Position numbers and translations under genes: made by a program. Under the pieces are notes generated by a model. It did not search any database. It was not told the DNA's origin and saw only the letters and a list, made by a program, of their open reading frames with translations. A stretch of 64,000 nucleotides of DNA from assembly GCF_901000735.1 (NCBI RefSeq), contig NC_081545.1, forward strand, positions 16,003,745-16,067,744. Reading direction: 5' to 3'. Of this stretch, positions 1 to 11,567 are shown piece by piece. Numbering within the stretch: position 1 is the stretch's first letter; the number at the start of each line of letters is the position of its first letter. The DNA is from Corylus avellana. Taxonomy: Eukaryota; Streptophyta; Magnoliopsida; Fagales; Betulaceae.

Positions 1-1180
1 ACGCTTTAAAAAATTCGTATGAGAGCATATCTCAAATCAATTGACGTTTGGAATGTTGTTGAATTTGGATGGACCCGTCCAGATAGAGCAATAGCCGAAT
101 GGACAATGGATGAAAAGAATGTTATCATTGCTAATGACAAAGCTATAAATTTCATCTTCATTTCTATCTCAATCAAGGAATTCTCAAGAATTTGTAGAGG
201 TGAGATAACTAAGGAAGCATGCGAAACATGAAATCACTCATGAAGGAACTAAAATTGTGAGATCTTCAAAACTTCATATGTTGATTTCTCAATTTGAAGA
301 GATTAGAATACAAGAAGATGAGACATTTGATGAGTTTTATTCTAAGCTTAGCACAATTAGAAACTCTTCTATCAATCTAAGAAAAAAAGTGTCAAATACT
401 ATAACTGTTAAGAAAATCTTGAGATCTTTACCTAAGAGGTTTATACCTAAGATTACTGCCATACAAGAGAGCAAAGATCTAGACACAATAAGAGTAGAAG
501 AACTTGTTGGTTAACTTCAAACTTTTGAGCTTATCTTACCTAAACTAAAGAAAACCAAGAATATTACTCTTAAGATCAAGGATGCTAAGGTGAACTCTGG
601 TGATCCCTCTGATGAGGATTCTGGGGATGATGAAGAAATAGCTATGTTTGCTAGGAAGTTTAGGAAATTCTCCAGACCCATGAAATAAAATTACAGAAAT
701 AGAAATTCTCAATTTCCTAAGAAATCAAGAAATGAGACTATTGAGAATGATAAGTTACCTAGTGGTCGCAAGTGTCATGAATGTGGAGGCTATGATCGTA
801 TTTGTGCTGATTGTGCTAACTTGAGAAAGTCAAATGGCAAGGCCTTTAATGTGACTCAAATTGATGAGTCAGACAAGGATGATGTTGCAGAGGGAGTGAA
901 TTATTTAGCATTTGGTGTTACTTATGATAGTGAGCATGAGACTAGTGAGTCTAATTCTCAAAATAAACTAGGTTTATCTGACAATAAATCTGAAGAGGAG
1001 GATGATCTGCAAAATGCTTATAATAATCTTTTTGAGGTAAACTGAAAAAGTTGAATAATCAACACTTGAAGAAACTCAATGAGATTAATCTTGAAAATGC
1101 TAAACTATCTGTAACCTTAAATGATTCTCTTGCTGTTCGTAATACATTGATATCTGAAAATCACATGTTAATTGACAACC
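1..1180 (+). pseudogene. Ty1/copia gag remnant
   Basis: Decayed gag polyprotein of a Ty1/copia retrotransposon (UBN2-type gag, established family). The first frame (from about 19) reads the gag N-terminal part with MRAYLKSIDVW. Near 222 the frame shifts, and from about 257 the second frame reads the core, including FDEFYSKLSTI and KKILRSLPKRF. This frame is broken by TAA at 512-514, apparently CAA in relatives that read VGQLQTFEL, and again by TAA near 686. A CCHC zinc knuckle lies near 775-815, but its histidine position is arginine (CHECGGYDRICADC), so zinc binding is probably lost. A third frame after 1045 continues an Asn/Leu/Lys-rich coiled coil to about 1180. No protease, integrase or RT follows. 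Non-functional. Confidence 0.85.
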
Positions 1181-2511
1181 CCAGATATTCCACATATTGC
1201 AAGGAAAAGAAGTACCATTAGACTATATAACAATTGGTATCTAATCGGATTTTATTTATTTATTTTAGTCAGAATTTGGTCAGTTAGTTGGTAGGCGACT
1301 ATTAGGAGTAATATGATTTATGTGTTTAGTTTTCCAATAACTACCGAAAAAAAAAAAGAAAAAAAAAAGAGTTTTAACTTCCCTATTTGTAGAGTTTTAG
1401 TCCCATATCTAGATACCATTCGGTCTATTTTCGTTCAATAAAAATCTATAAATTTGTATTTTGGAGGAACGATCTCCCTTGGCAATCAATCCTGCTTCTC
1501 TGCAATACGGTAGTATCATACAAAATTAATAATAAATAGTGCCAGTGAACAGTAAATCGAAACTTTAATAGTCTGTAATTTCAATACAATTCTGGTTCAT
1601 CTCAAGTGACTTCATAACACTTGTCATGATAAAAAATATAAGATGTCTTATAATCACAGAAGTCCAGAACATAAAACAGTTTTAAACCTGGATATAGAGA
1701 AAGAAATTCAAAAGTAAATCAGCTCTGTAAGTATACACATGTCAAGCAACTTACATTCTTTTCAAGTTTTCAGTTGTTAAAATATAGTCTGGGATTGAAC
1801 CACTGATTAAGCAATTTCTCAGCACCCTGAGGCACAGGAATAAGACCAACAACTTGGTTAAGTAAGAAAACTGCAAAATCAATCACGATATGATTCATTA
1901 CTCGTTGTAGCAAATAAAGTAAATATAGAACTTACAAATACTTCAAAACTTTCAATCCTTCAAATTAGGGAAGCTACTGCTTGATCCGTTCAAGTCAGAT
2001 ATCATCCTCGCAAACATGTTAGATCAGTCAAAACCGATTGTACTATCTTCCAGATTTCCTGTTCCTAATCAATGTCTGCTACAGGAACACTCACAGTTCA
2101 GTTAAGTTTGTCAACAGGGATATGTTTGAAGGAATGGGGCCCTCCATGGAGGTGCCTTGGATATAACTGCAAAAAAAAAATTAATATTTCCTCATACCAA
2201 AAAGAAAAACTAATATATTTTTTTCTCTAAACGCTGTTGGGTTGTTCTTGGGGTTGAGTGGGGCATATAATAGAATTCTAGCCTCAAAACACCATTTTTA
2301 TAGCTCAAAAAGTTATATTTTCAATTGTCAGTAAGTTCCATCAAACGTTCTGTGTTGAACATTCCATGGTCTTCATCTATCGAACATTTATTGATTATTC
2401 TACAGTTTTGATCATAACTTTTGTTACGATACTTGGAATTGCTTGTGCTATCCCATTCCAAAAAGTTCTTTTCAAGGCACACGACACTGTGTATCGTATC
2501 CATTATAATAT
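1181..2511. other. Noncoding AT-rich stretch
   Basis: No gene is visible. An AATAAA-like signal near 1437, inside a pyrimidine-rich tract, resembles the R region of an LTR and could belong to the copia remnant upstream, but I could not define LTR ends. Confidence 0.4.
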
Positions 2512-2524
2512 TTTTGAGTGTCTT

Positions 2525-3181
2525 CTCTTCTTTTTTTTTTTTTTGAGAAAAATATAACATTTCATTTAATAATACCATGAGCATAATGCTCTTACATCAC
2601 AGAGTAAAGCTCTGAAGCAACCATAGTATAAAGCTACAATATTACTAGGTTTAGTACAAGATTCGAGACCAATCCGCGAACCCATGACTACAATCAGATT
2701 TAGTACTAGATCTGTGACAGACAGACTCAACCAAATGCATGGATAGCAATTATTCCTCGACCCTGAGAGCGGAAAGACTCTCATGCCGAAACTCTTCCTC
2801 CTCGACCCGAAGGCCAGGATAATGATCACATCCACAACCCAAAGGTCTGGACCAAAACTAATTAACTCGAAGATGACATAGATTGAGTGAGAGAGGAAAG
2901 AGCCTTATTACAAGCCTAACAAAAAAGGGGAATTAAACAATACAGGGAAAAAACACATGCCAAAACATAAATACATCTCAAAGAAGCAATAGAACAGGGA
3001 AATAAAACAAGAAAAGAAAATAGCACATTCCGATCACGCACACGCCGGGAATCGAAAACCGAAGGGGCGTTGGAAGCTCATCGCGGCGGGAACTCGTCAA
3101 AAGGCCCAACAGTGGACGGTGGGCGGCGAATAGGCCCAGAGAAGACCGGCAAAGCAGGACCCGTGCAGGCTGGATTAAAAA
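2525..3181 (-). mobile_element. 5'-truncated LINE-type retroinsertion with TSD
   Basis: The insertion lies on the minus strand. A poly(T) run at 2531-2544 is the poly(A) tail, and the 13-bp direct repeat ttttgagtgtctt flanks it (2512-2524 and 3182-3194), as expected for a target-site duplication. The 650-bp body has no convincing ORF. Its last part, tgtaagagcattatgctcat, closely matches the 3' end of the fragment at 37137-37417, so both are probably 3' UTRs of one LINE family. A SINE is less likely because no A or B box is seen near the 5' end at 3181. Confidence 0.72.
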
Positions 3182-4319
3182 TTTTGAGTGTCTTATTAGG
3201 ATTAAAAATTCAATTTTTTCCTTCATAAGATTGTGTTTCGAATGCCTTCTCACCATTTAAGAATTCTACCTACACTTTCGTACCATAATTGATCTCATAA
3301 TTGTTATTCTATAAATTTATCTTTAATTACCATGTATTTTTACTGGGTTTATTAAAATTACACTTCCTTTCACATTTTAATATATGATTTTTGAAGAAGG
3401 GTATTATTCTCTCTCCTCTATTTTTTTTTTTTTTTTTTTTTTCATTTTGTTTTTTCCTCTCCTCTTAGTATTATTGCATATTCTCCCTCCGTGACAAAAG
3501 AAGTTGTTGTGACTATAGTGAACAAACAATTGAGGTGGCATGACAATTAACTTTTGCAATTTTTTCTTCAAAATCAAAATCAAAATTTGGATACCAATTG
3601 AATATCTAGGCCTAGTGTGGGGTAGTGAATTTGAATAATAATAATAATAAATGATGCTGTGAAAATGAAAATTTATAAAAAATATGAGTATTAAGAAAAT
3701 ATAAATTAAATTTATGATCCTTAGGAAAATATAAATTTTTAAAGATATGATTGCTGGAAAAAGAAAAAAGAAATATTTGAAAAAGAATATTTAAATGGAA
3801 TATAAAAGTGGCCAACTAAAATTCTGTAATGTATAGTAGTTGTTTGGAAAAAGTAAATAGCTGAAATAAAAATAAAAAATAAAAAATGTGATTTTTTAAT
3901 GCTAAAATGGAGCGTAAATTTGTTGAGATTAATGTGAATACTTAGGGGAATATGTGTATTTTTTCCTATAAATAAAAAATAAAAAATTTGAGGATTGGAA
4001 ATATGGAGGAGAGCTTTACCAAAATTTGATACCTTTCGTATTAGAATTGCGTTGCTAAGACTGAAATTGAAGGGCTTTTAATGGAAGAAGAGCTTTACCG
4101 AAATCTAATACCTTGCTTCGCTAGGACTTTAAATTGAAAGCTTTTGAAAGAGAGAAGGATTTTTTTTTTTTTTTTTTGGGTTTCTATGCAGGAGTGAAGG
4201 AGCTAGAAATCTGGTAACTTCGAACTAGTATCGCTTTGCGGAATAAGAGGCTCTTCATTTTATTGTCAAGATTTTAAATGTGTGCATTTAATGGTGTACA
4301 TCATGTCAAATTTAAATAA

Positions 4320-4676
4320 GGGGAAATTTCGCTTTAGACCTTTGAACTACCGCGCGTTTTGACAAGCCTCCAAACTTCAAACCTCTCAATTTGAACCCCT
4401 AAATTTTCAATTGCAGTCAATTTGAACCCATTTGTCAGATTTTAAACGTTAAACGTGAGACAATAACGTTTATACTCCTAAATTTTTTATAAAATTCTAA
4501 ATTTACCCTTAAATCCAAAACGTTAGAGATATTTTGGTCTTTTAACGGCTAAATCTGATGGAGAGGTTCAAATTGATTGCAATTGAAAGTTCAGGGGGTT
4601 AAAATTGAGAGATTTTGAAGTTTGGGGGGCTTGTTAAAATACGCGGTAATTCAAGGGTTTAAAGTAAATTTTTTCC
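4320..4676. mobile_element. Mutator-like MITE, 357 bp
   Basis: Long terminal inverted repeats of about 75 bp: the left end begins ggggaaatttcgctttagac and the reverse complement of the right end begins ggaaaaaatttactttaaac. A perfect 9-bp direct repeat, tttaaataa, flanks the element (4311-4319 and 4677-4685). The 9-bp duplication and long TIRs fit a non-autonomous Mutator-like element. No ORF is present. Confidence 0.85.
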
Positions 4677-5255
4677 TTTAAATAATTTTGAAAAAAGACC
4701 ACATTATCTTCAAACTACCATCAAATTGATAATATCCTCCCAAATTTTCCTGGAGATTTGTGTGTTAAACCCAATGGTTTGTCATGGTTGGAAGCAAGGG
4801 CTTAAGAGAATGGAACTCATGGTTAGAAGAATCACACAGTTGAGATTTGAGAATGTGATCTTTTGCTTCACAATGACAACATAGAATTTAAAACGTCGGA
4901 CAATAGGAGCGATGAGGTAGAGATGTGCAAATAGATACTTCTCTTTTATGAAACCATGGCCTTGGGGGTGGCTCCACCATCCCGATATTTGTTTTATTTT
5001 ATTTTAGTTTTTATTTTTATTTTTCAAATTTATAGGAGTATTTTTTTTACTAAAAAATTGTTTAAGGTTATTTTTATCCTTTTGCTTATCTTGGGGACAT
5101 TACCAATTTTTTTTTTTTTTAGTTGAAAGTTTGGGGATGACATTATGAATAGAGTGGCAGTTTGAAAATGCATGTAGACTTTTCCTAAAGTTTGATAATA
5201 TTCATATGTGGACATTATCTATTGAATGATACTTTGAAGATTGAGGGAGAGCGTT

Positions 5256-7269
5256 TGTGATGCCCAAAGTTACAAAACCATAAAAAGAAAATTGTTTTAA
5301 TGTTCGACTAATTACAAATTGTTTTAAAAACCTTTTCATTCAAAAAACACCCCAAAAACCCAACTTTAATTTTCGGCCAAACATTTGATAGGGGACCAGT
5401 GAACGTTCGACCTTTACCCCTAGCACTAACATTTGACCAAGTTCCATACTGAACATTTGACTTTTATCCCTAGCACGAACGTTTGACCAAGTTCCACACT
5501 GAACGTTTGACCTTCAACCTTAGAAACGTTAGGTAATAATACACCGAATGTTCGAGCATAGTACCAAATTATGCTTTTGCATAGTAATTTTACACCGACA
5601 GTCTGAAAAGTAATTTTAACCCATTATCCACATTTTCAGCTTTTTGCATGCTCCTCACCCTATAGATACACCCTCCTTCACCTTCGCCTTCATCCCTCAC
5701 TCCCACACCACCCTAAACCCTAAACCTAGATAGAGAGAGATTTTTCAGAGAAAACGAGGAGATTTTAAAGTGAGTTGTTAACTTTAAAGGTAAACTCTTC
5801 TAAGTCAATTTTGTTTTCATGTTGTTATGTAATGTTCATGTTTTTCATAAGTGCCATGATGAGTTATGCAATTATCCTTCATAAAAAGAAAAGGTTTTCA
5901 AATTTTTTGAAACACCTATTGTTTTCCTAAGCTTTCATGTATTATGGCTTATTATGTCTTATTGTACTTATTAAGAAACTTATGATTAGCGTGATGATTT
6001 GAATGTAGGAGCTTTGCATGCATTATGGCATTCTAACCAAACATTCCATTTATTCTGACCAAATGTTCGACCTTGAGTCCGAACATTTGATCATAAGCCA
6101 GAACGTTCGAACAATGTCCAGAATGGGTAAAATTAGGGTTTTGTGATCTTTTAACTAGTTTGACTCGTAGGTTAGGACCTTACATGTTTATAATAGGTTC
6201 TCTAGTACGACGTGTAATGATAAACTATGTTTCGTTATAGCAGGGACTCGAGATGTCTGAGGATTTGAGTGAGCGTACGAGGTAAGTAAATACTTATGAT
6301 TGCCTTCCATAAAAAACATGCGATATGTCAGCTTACTGAACACGCATATGTTATGAGCATAGTTACTTTTCATATAACTTAGTAAATGCTTTAATAATTA
6401 ATTAATAAGATGCATTGTATGATATAGTACAACGATATGTGCGGTATAATGGTCATGAGCTTGCTACATAGACTTGATTCTATGGTCAAATATGTGTGTG
6501 TTTATATGGGCCTTGGATCTAATGATTGTTTGTGACCAGCACAACCATATTTGATTGGCGGGTTATTATATGATATACATCATTAATAGCGTAGGCCACC
6601 CGAAGTTGGGCTCCGTCGAATTGTTAGTGTTATGGACGGTAGAGTGCAATATACGGGGCAATGGTATTATATTACAAGTCACTCGGGATAGCGCCAATTT
6701 TACTGAGAATGAGTAATATTTTGGGTAGACCATATATGATAATTACGACTTAATTATGACATTAGTTTTCTGCATTCAAACTTATAGGCGATTGTCGCTA
6801 GGATTACACCTACACTCCTCGAAAACCAAAACAATACTTTTATGGTGTAATGGCAGAGGCAACACCTAATATGTTTGTGGAAACACACGTTTACTTTTGT
6901 ATTATAATGGGAGCTCATTTCATACTCAACTGTGAGATTTACTTACTGAGTCTTAGACTAATTTACGGCTTGTCTGGTTGTTTGTTTTAACAGGATTCTC
7001 TAAAATGAAGAAGCTATGAGTTTGTTTCGTAGTACTCGATTTGATTAGAATGACTATTTTGATTAGAAGCTCCAAGTCTATGATTGATGGTAATTCTTGC
7101 ATACTTTATGATTTTTAGATATCTCATATCTTACATTTTCACCTTCTACTTATATTTACTTTGATTTTGTTAGATGGGCGATTCTCTCGGTTAGTTACCG
7201 GTTAACCTAATTTGAGGAATTGCCAGTAACCCTACCAAAATGGTTCCCTCTAATTTTGGGGGCGTTACA
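5256..7269 (+). mobile_element. Solo LTR, about 2.0 kb, Ty3/gypsy-like
   Basis: Begins TGTGATGCCC and ends GGGCGTTACA; these termini are near-perfect inverted repeats and have the TG...CA ends of an LTR. The flanking 5-mers are gcgtt (5251-5255) and acttt (7270-7274). The uninterrupted copy of the same segment reads gcttt (as at 4016), so both flanks look like one-base derivatives of a 5-bp target duplication. A pyrimidine-rich region with a weak TATA-like site near 5660 is followed by a purine-rich leader. No internal retroelement sequence is present, so recombination between two LTRs is the likely origin. Long LTRs with TGTAACGCCC-type ends are common in plant Ty3/gypsy chromoviruses; the lineage is an inference. 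Confidence 0.72.
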
Positions 7270-9145
7270 ACTTTACCAAAATTTGATATCTTTTGTAGTA
7301 GTATTGCTTTGCTAGGATTGAAATTGAAGGGCTTTTAATGAAAGAAGAGCTTTACCAAAATATGATACCTTGCTTCGCTAGCACTTGAAATTGAAGGCTT
7401 TAAAGGAGAGAAGGTGCTTTAGGGCGTATCTAACGATATATTCATATTATTTAATTTTTTTTAGAAAGAAATGTTATTTAGTGGACTATCATATGACTCC
7501 CATACAAACTGGGATGAAGTGACATACTCTCCCACTAGGACAAAAAGAAGTCGTTGTGACTACTGAACCAACAACACAGTTGGCATGACAAATAACTTTT
7601 GGAATTTTTCTTCAAAATCAAAATCAAAATTTGGATACCAACCTGAATATTTGGGGCTGGTGCAAGGCAGTGAATTTGAATAAAAAAAATGATGGTTGTG
7701 AAAATATAAAATTTATAAAAATATGAGCATTAGGAAAATATAAATTTTAAAAAGTATGATCCTTAGAAATAAATAAATCTTTAAAGATATGATTGTTACA
7801 AAAAGAATAAAGAAATATTTGAAAAAAATAAATAAAATTTAAATGGAACATAAAAGTGGCTAGCTCAAATTTTGAGCTTGTTGTAGGTGTTTGGAAAAAG
7901 TAAATAGCTAAAAGAGGAAAAAAAAAAGTGATTTTTTAAGCTAAAATAAAGAATAAATTTGTTGAGGTACGTTGATGTAAATACTTAGGGGAATATGTGT
8001 AGTTTTTCCTATAAAAAATAAAAATTTTGAGGATTGTAAATATGGAGGAGAGCTTTACCAAAATTTGATACCTTTCGTAGTAGTATTGTCTTGCTATTAC
8101 TGAAATTGAAGGGCTTTTAATGGAAGAAGAGCTTTACTGAAATCTAATACCTTGCTTTGCTAGGACTTGAAAGTGAAAGCTTTTGAAGGAGAGAAGGAAT
8201 ATATTTTTTTTGTTGTTATTATGCATGAGTGAAGGAGCTTGAAATTTGGTAACTTCGAACTAGTATCGCTTTGCAGAATAAGATGGTCTTCATTCTTTTG
8301 GTTGACCATAGCAACAGAGAGTTTAAGATTTAAAATCAACTAGTCGGACAATAGGAGCGATGAGGTAGAGACATGCATATAGATACCTCTCTTTTACGGA
8401 ACCATGGCCTTGGGTGGCTCGGCCATCCCGATTTTTATTTTATTTTATTTTAGTTATAGTTTTTTTTTTTTCTCAAATTTATAGGAGTATTTTTTTTTTA
8501 AAAAAAAAGAAAAAGATTGTTAAGGTTCTTTTTGTTCTTTTTCTAATCTTGGGGATTTGTTTTCAGTTGAAAGTTTGAATATGACATTATCATTAATTGA
8601 GGAGCAGTTTGGAAAAGTATATAGATTTTTCCTCAAATTTGATAATTGTTATATGTAGATATTATCAATTGAGCGATAGTTTGAAGATGGAGAATTTTAC
8701 CAAAATTTATTACCTTTCATAGTAGTATTGCTTTGCTAGGACTAAAATTGAAGCGCTAAGAAGATCTTTACCAAAAATTGATACCTTGCTTTGCCCGCAC
8801 TTGAAATTGAAGGCTTTTAAAGGAGAGGAGGTAAGGGCTTGTTTGGTAATGCTGTTTAGATGGAATTTTTATTTATTTATTTTGAAAACCTTCTATTTTT
8901 TATAAATGGAAAACACTTCGCAAAATTTGAAAAACCATTTTTTGAAAGGCCTTATATACAATACATTTTTCAAATTTGACGCCAAATAAATTCTAAATTT
9001 TTACATTTTTAAAAGCTCTCTTTAAAATCTAAAATCCAAAACGAACAGTTATCAAAACTTTATTAAACCAACTCAAAGTTCCAAACCTAAAGAGAATTTC
9101 TGGTTGTGTGACAGTCAAACACAGGCCCACCTTTCACCCAAATAT

Positions 9146-9317
9146 CACTACAAAAAAAAAAAAGAAAGTATTAGTAACGTGTATACTATTCATTAATATT
9201 TGCCATGTCACTATTTAGTGACGTGGCAGTTAATGACACGTTACTAAAATATTTAATAACGTGTAAAACTCCACACGTCACCATTTGGTGACGTGTCATA
9301 ATGGCACGTTACCAATT
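9146..9317 (+). mobile_element. CACTA-type terminus with hairpin subterminal repeats
   Basis: Starts CACTACAAAAAAA and is followed by inverted motifs such as cacgtcaccatttggtgacg, which is typical of subterminal transposase-binding arrays of CACTA (En/Spm) elements. The preceding tat may be one copy of the 3-bp target duplication. The element runs into the gap at 9318. The same hairpin motif occurs at 38875-39230. Confidence 0.55.
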
Positions 9318-9417
9318 NNNNNNNNNNNNNNNNNNNNNNNNNNNNNNNNNNNNNNNNNNNNNNNNNNNNNNNNNNNNNNNNNNNNNNNNNNNNNNNNNNN
9401 NNNNNNNNNNNNNNNNN
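9318..9417. other. Assembly gap (100 N)
   Basis: A run of exactly 100 N, a conventional placeholder for an unknown distance. Flanks share ggtaatgctgtttagatgga with 8845, so the join should be treated with caution. Confidence 0.98.
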
Positions 9418-9803
9418 GGTAATGCTGTTTAGATGGAATTTTATTTTTTTTTATTTTTTTATTTTTTATTTTTTTTAATATAAAAGTGAAAGTTGTTTTG
9501 AGTATTTAGTGTGTTGAGTTGTTTGTTAATGCTCTTAATTTTTTGTTAAAAAACAAAAACTGTCTTAAAAAGTGTTACCAAACGAACTCTAATTAATTAA
9601 GGAAATGTTGATTTGCAAGATTACATTATCTCAATTGTATGACAGTCATATAACAGTTTACTAAATAAAATTATAATTTTACAAAACATGTGAACATTAT
9701 TGACATCATATAATGCACAGATTTTAATTCAGGACGATAAAATGAATTAGTATGGAAAGGATCATTTTCCTTGCTTTCCAAGCAAAGCAAGGACATGAAT
9801 TTC

Positions 9804-9841
9804 AAGTCTTGTCAATATATATATATATTGATAAGACTTGA
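9804..9841. repeat. Short imperfect palindrome
   Basis: The arms caagtcttgtcaatatata and tatatattgataagacttg are reverse complements with one mismatch. It would form a 38-nt stem centred on a TA run. It may be a cruciform-prone site or a tiny MITE; no target duplication was seen. Confidence 0.6.
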
Positions 9842-9864
9842 TTAACTCCCACAGGGCCACACAG

Positions 9865-10179
9865 ACAAATTGCTCTCCCCCTATTCGCAGTCTATCTGTC
9901 AGAGTTTATTGAGGTAAACTTTCCTCTCCCTGGGCTTTCATTTCCCTTTTCTTGATGCAGATTTGCTTGACAAATTGGTCTCTCCCTATTCGCAGTCTAT
10001 CTGTTAGTGTTTATTGAGGTAAACTTTCCTCTCCCTGGGCTTTCATTTCCCTTTTCTTGATGCAGATTTGCTTGACAAATTGGTCTCTCCCTATTCGCAA
10101 TCTATCTATCAGAGTTTATTGAGGTAAACTTTCCAATCCCTTGGCTTTCATTTCCCTTTTCTTGATGCAGATTTGCTGT
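9865..10179 (+). repeat. Three tandem 105-bp repeats
   Basis: Copies start at 9865, 9970 and 10075 with a period of exactly 105 bp and very few differences. Each copy contains gaggtaaact, which resembles a 5' splice site, and about 40 bp later a pyrimidine tract with cttttcttgatgcag, which resembles a 3' splice site. This suggests duplication of a 5' UTR exon/intron border. After the third copy the sequence continues into atgggtggtctggtggccat, which has no recognisable gene attached. Confidence 0.85.
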
Positions 10180-10339
10180 TGTTTGTAAGGCAATGGGTGG
10201 TCTGGTGGCCATGGTGGAATGGGGAAAGTGAGTGAGTTGTTGATACAAGTAGTTTCGCATAGGATTGGGTCGTTTTGTCCCTTATTTTCGCAACTTTTAA
10301 TCATGATATCTTTATCTATTTATCCTGCACTTTCTCTTC

Positions 10340-10343
<4 letters not shown>

Positions 10344-10376
<33 letters not shown>
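10344..10376. repeat. (TA)n microsatellite
   Basis: Uninterrupted alternating TA of about 33 bases. Similar TA runs occur at about 11454-11496, 40491-40516, 40699-40741 and 47752-47790. Confidence 0.95.
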
Positions 10377-10380
<4 letters not shown>

Positions 10381-10498
10381 AATGATAAAAAATTATTTTC
10401 TATTTCATCCTTCACCGTACAGTGAATAGGTGAATTTTTATATCATTAAATTTGTTTGTTCCATGAATTCAATAGTGAACTTACAAAAGAAATAGTTA

Positions 10499-11184
10499 GA
10501 GCAACTCACAATAGTTTAGCCATTTTTCAATACAAAATGGCTAACCAAAATCTCCTTACCTTAGTTTAGCTAACCAATTTCCAAAACCTCATCCATCAAC
10601 TTATCTAAAATTTTCTCTATTTTATCAAAATAATATTTATTTTTTCATTTTAATTAAAAACCCATTCCCATGAAAAAAAATACCAAATTAAACACCACAA
10701 GTTTTCCTTTTTAAAAAAAAAAACCGGATCTGCCACATTATCACTTCAATATTTTTAATTTTTCTTTAATTAATTGCAACTCATACGTAGTAATGATGTT
10801 ATATGTTAAGAACTCGGGTCACCATGAAATGATCTCATATGCTTAGTACTCTCATACGATTGTCATATAACTATGATGGTGTGGCAATTAATATCAACTA
10901 TTGATTTTTTTTCTTTTCACAAGCACCTTCTGATTTAAATGTTGATTTTCACTGCCACGTTATTATAATTATATGACAGTCATATAAGAGTATACTAAAT
11001 ATCATTACTCTACAAATCTAGATAATTCTTATTCAAAATATCTTGGCTTTAAAAGGGACCAATGGATGAAAAAAAACTCGGTGTTTTGTGTGGTGGTAAG
11101 AGAGAGAGCAAAAGAGTTTATTAGAGAAGAAGAAGATAAAGCGAAAATGAGCTTCGTTGGAGAGAGAAAAATGAAAAGAAAAAG

Positions 11185-11222
<38 letters not shown>

Positions 11223-11428
11223 AAGAAGAAGACGAAGGGGAAGAAGAGTTTTGTTGGAGAGAGAGAAAAATGAAAAGAAAAAGAAGAAAAGAATACCCTA
11301 TATGGCGTGACACTATTCACAAATAGAGAAAAAATTTATTTTACATAATTGGATGGAGGGAGATTTTTATGGATTTGGTTAGCCATTTTAGATAGAATGG
11401 AAGAATTACTAAGCCATTGTGGATGCTC
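10499..11428. mobile_element. MITE-like element, about 930 bp, TIR gagcatccacaatgg type
   Basis: The left end gagcaactcacaatagttta and the reverse complement of the right end gagcatccacaatggcttag match over about 55 bp, including a shared aatggctaacca block. TA dinucleotides flank both ends (10497-10498 and 11429-11430). The interior is noncoding and carries a GA-rich purine tract (about 11095-11290) whose apparent Arg/Glu-rich ORFs are low-complexity artefacts. The superfamily is uncertain: the TA duplication suggests Tc1/mariner-like, but PIF/Harbinger or other assignment is possible. Confidence 0.7.
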
Positions 11429-11451
11429 TAGATGGTTTAAAGAATGAAGTG

Positions 11452-11499
<48 letters not shown>

Positions 11500-11567
11500 T
11501 TTCAAAAAAAAAAAATGTCACTTAATGCTCATCTTTTTCAGCCGTACATTTCAAATACTCAAGAAAA

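Larger units (their letters stand above)
3480..8832. repeat. Tandem-duplicated noncoding block (C-A-B-A order)
   Basis: Segments recur in order. Segment A (agctttaccaaaatttgata ... ttgaaattgaaggc, about 145 bp) is at 4012-4155, 7270-7411, 8050-8200 and 8692-8832. Segment C (tcaaaatcaaaatttggata region) is at about 3490-4011 and 7530-8049. Segment B (cggacaataggagcgatgag region) is at about 4160-5255 and 8200-8691. This fits one C-A-B-A unit duplicated in tandem. The first copy was later enlarged by a MITE (4320-4676) and a solo LTR (5256-7269), neither of which is in the second copy. No coding capacity is seen. Confidence 0.75.
8833..9590. mobile_element. Possible hAT-like MITE interrupted by CACTA end and gap
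   Basis: The left end gcttgtttggtaatgctgtt (8838 onward) mirrors the right end gttaccaaacgaactc near 9570-9586, giving an imperfect TIR of about 17 bp. The interior contains a CACTA terminus (9146) and a 100-N gap. The sequence just after the gap repeats that at 8845 (ggtaatgctgtttagatgga), so the assembly across the gap may be duplicated or out of order. No clear target duplication was found. Confidence 0.4.

Noticed and set aside
11029..11326. Arg/Glu-rich and Ser/Leu-rich overlapping ORFs
   Set aside because: Both strands are open only because of a GA-rich tract inside a MITE; no domain.
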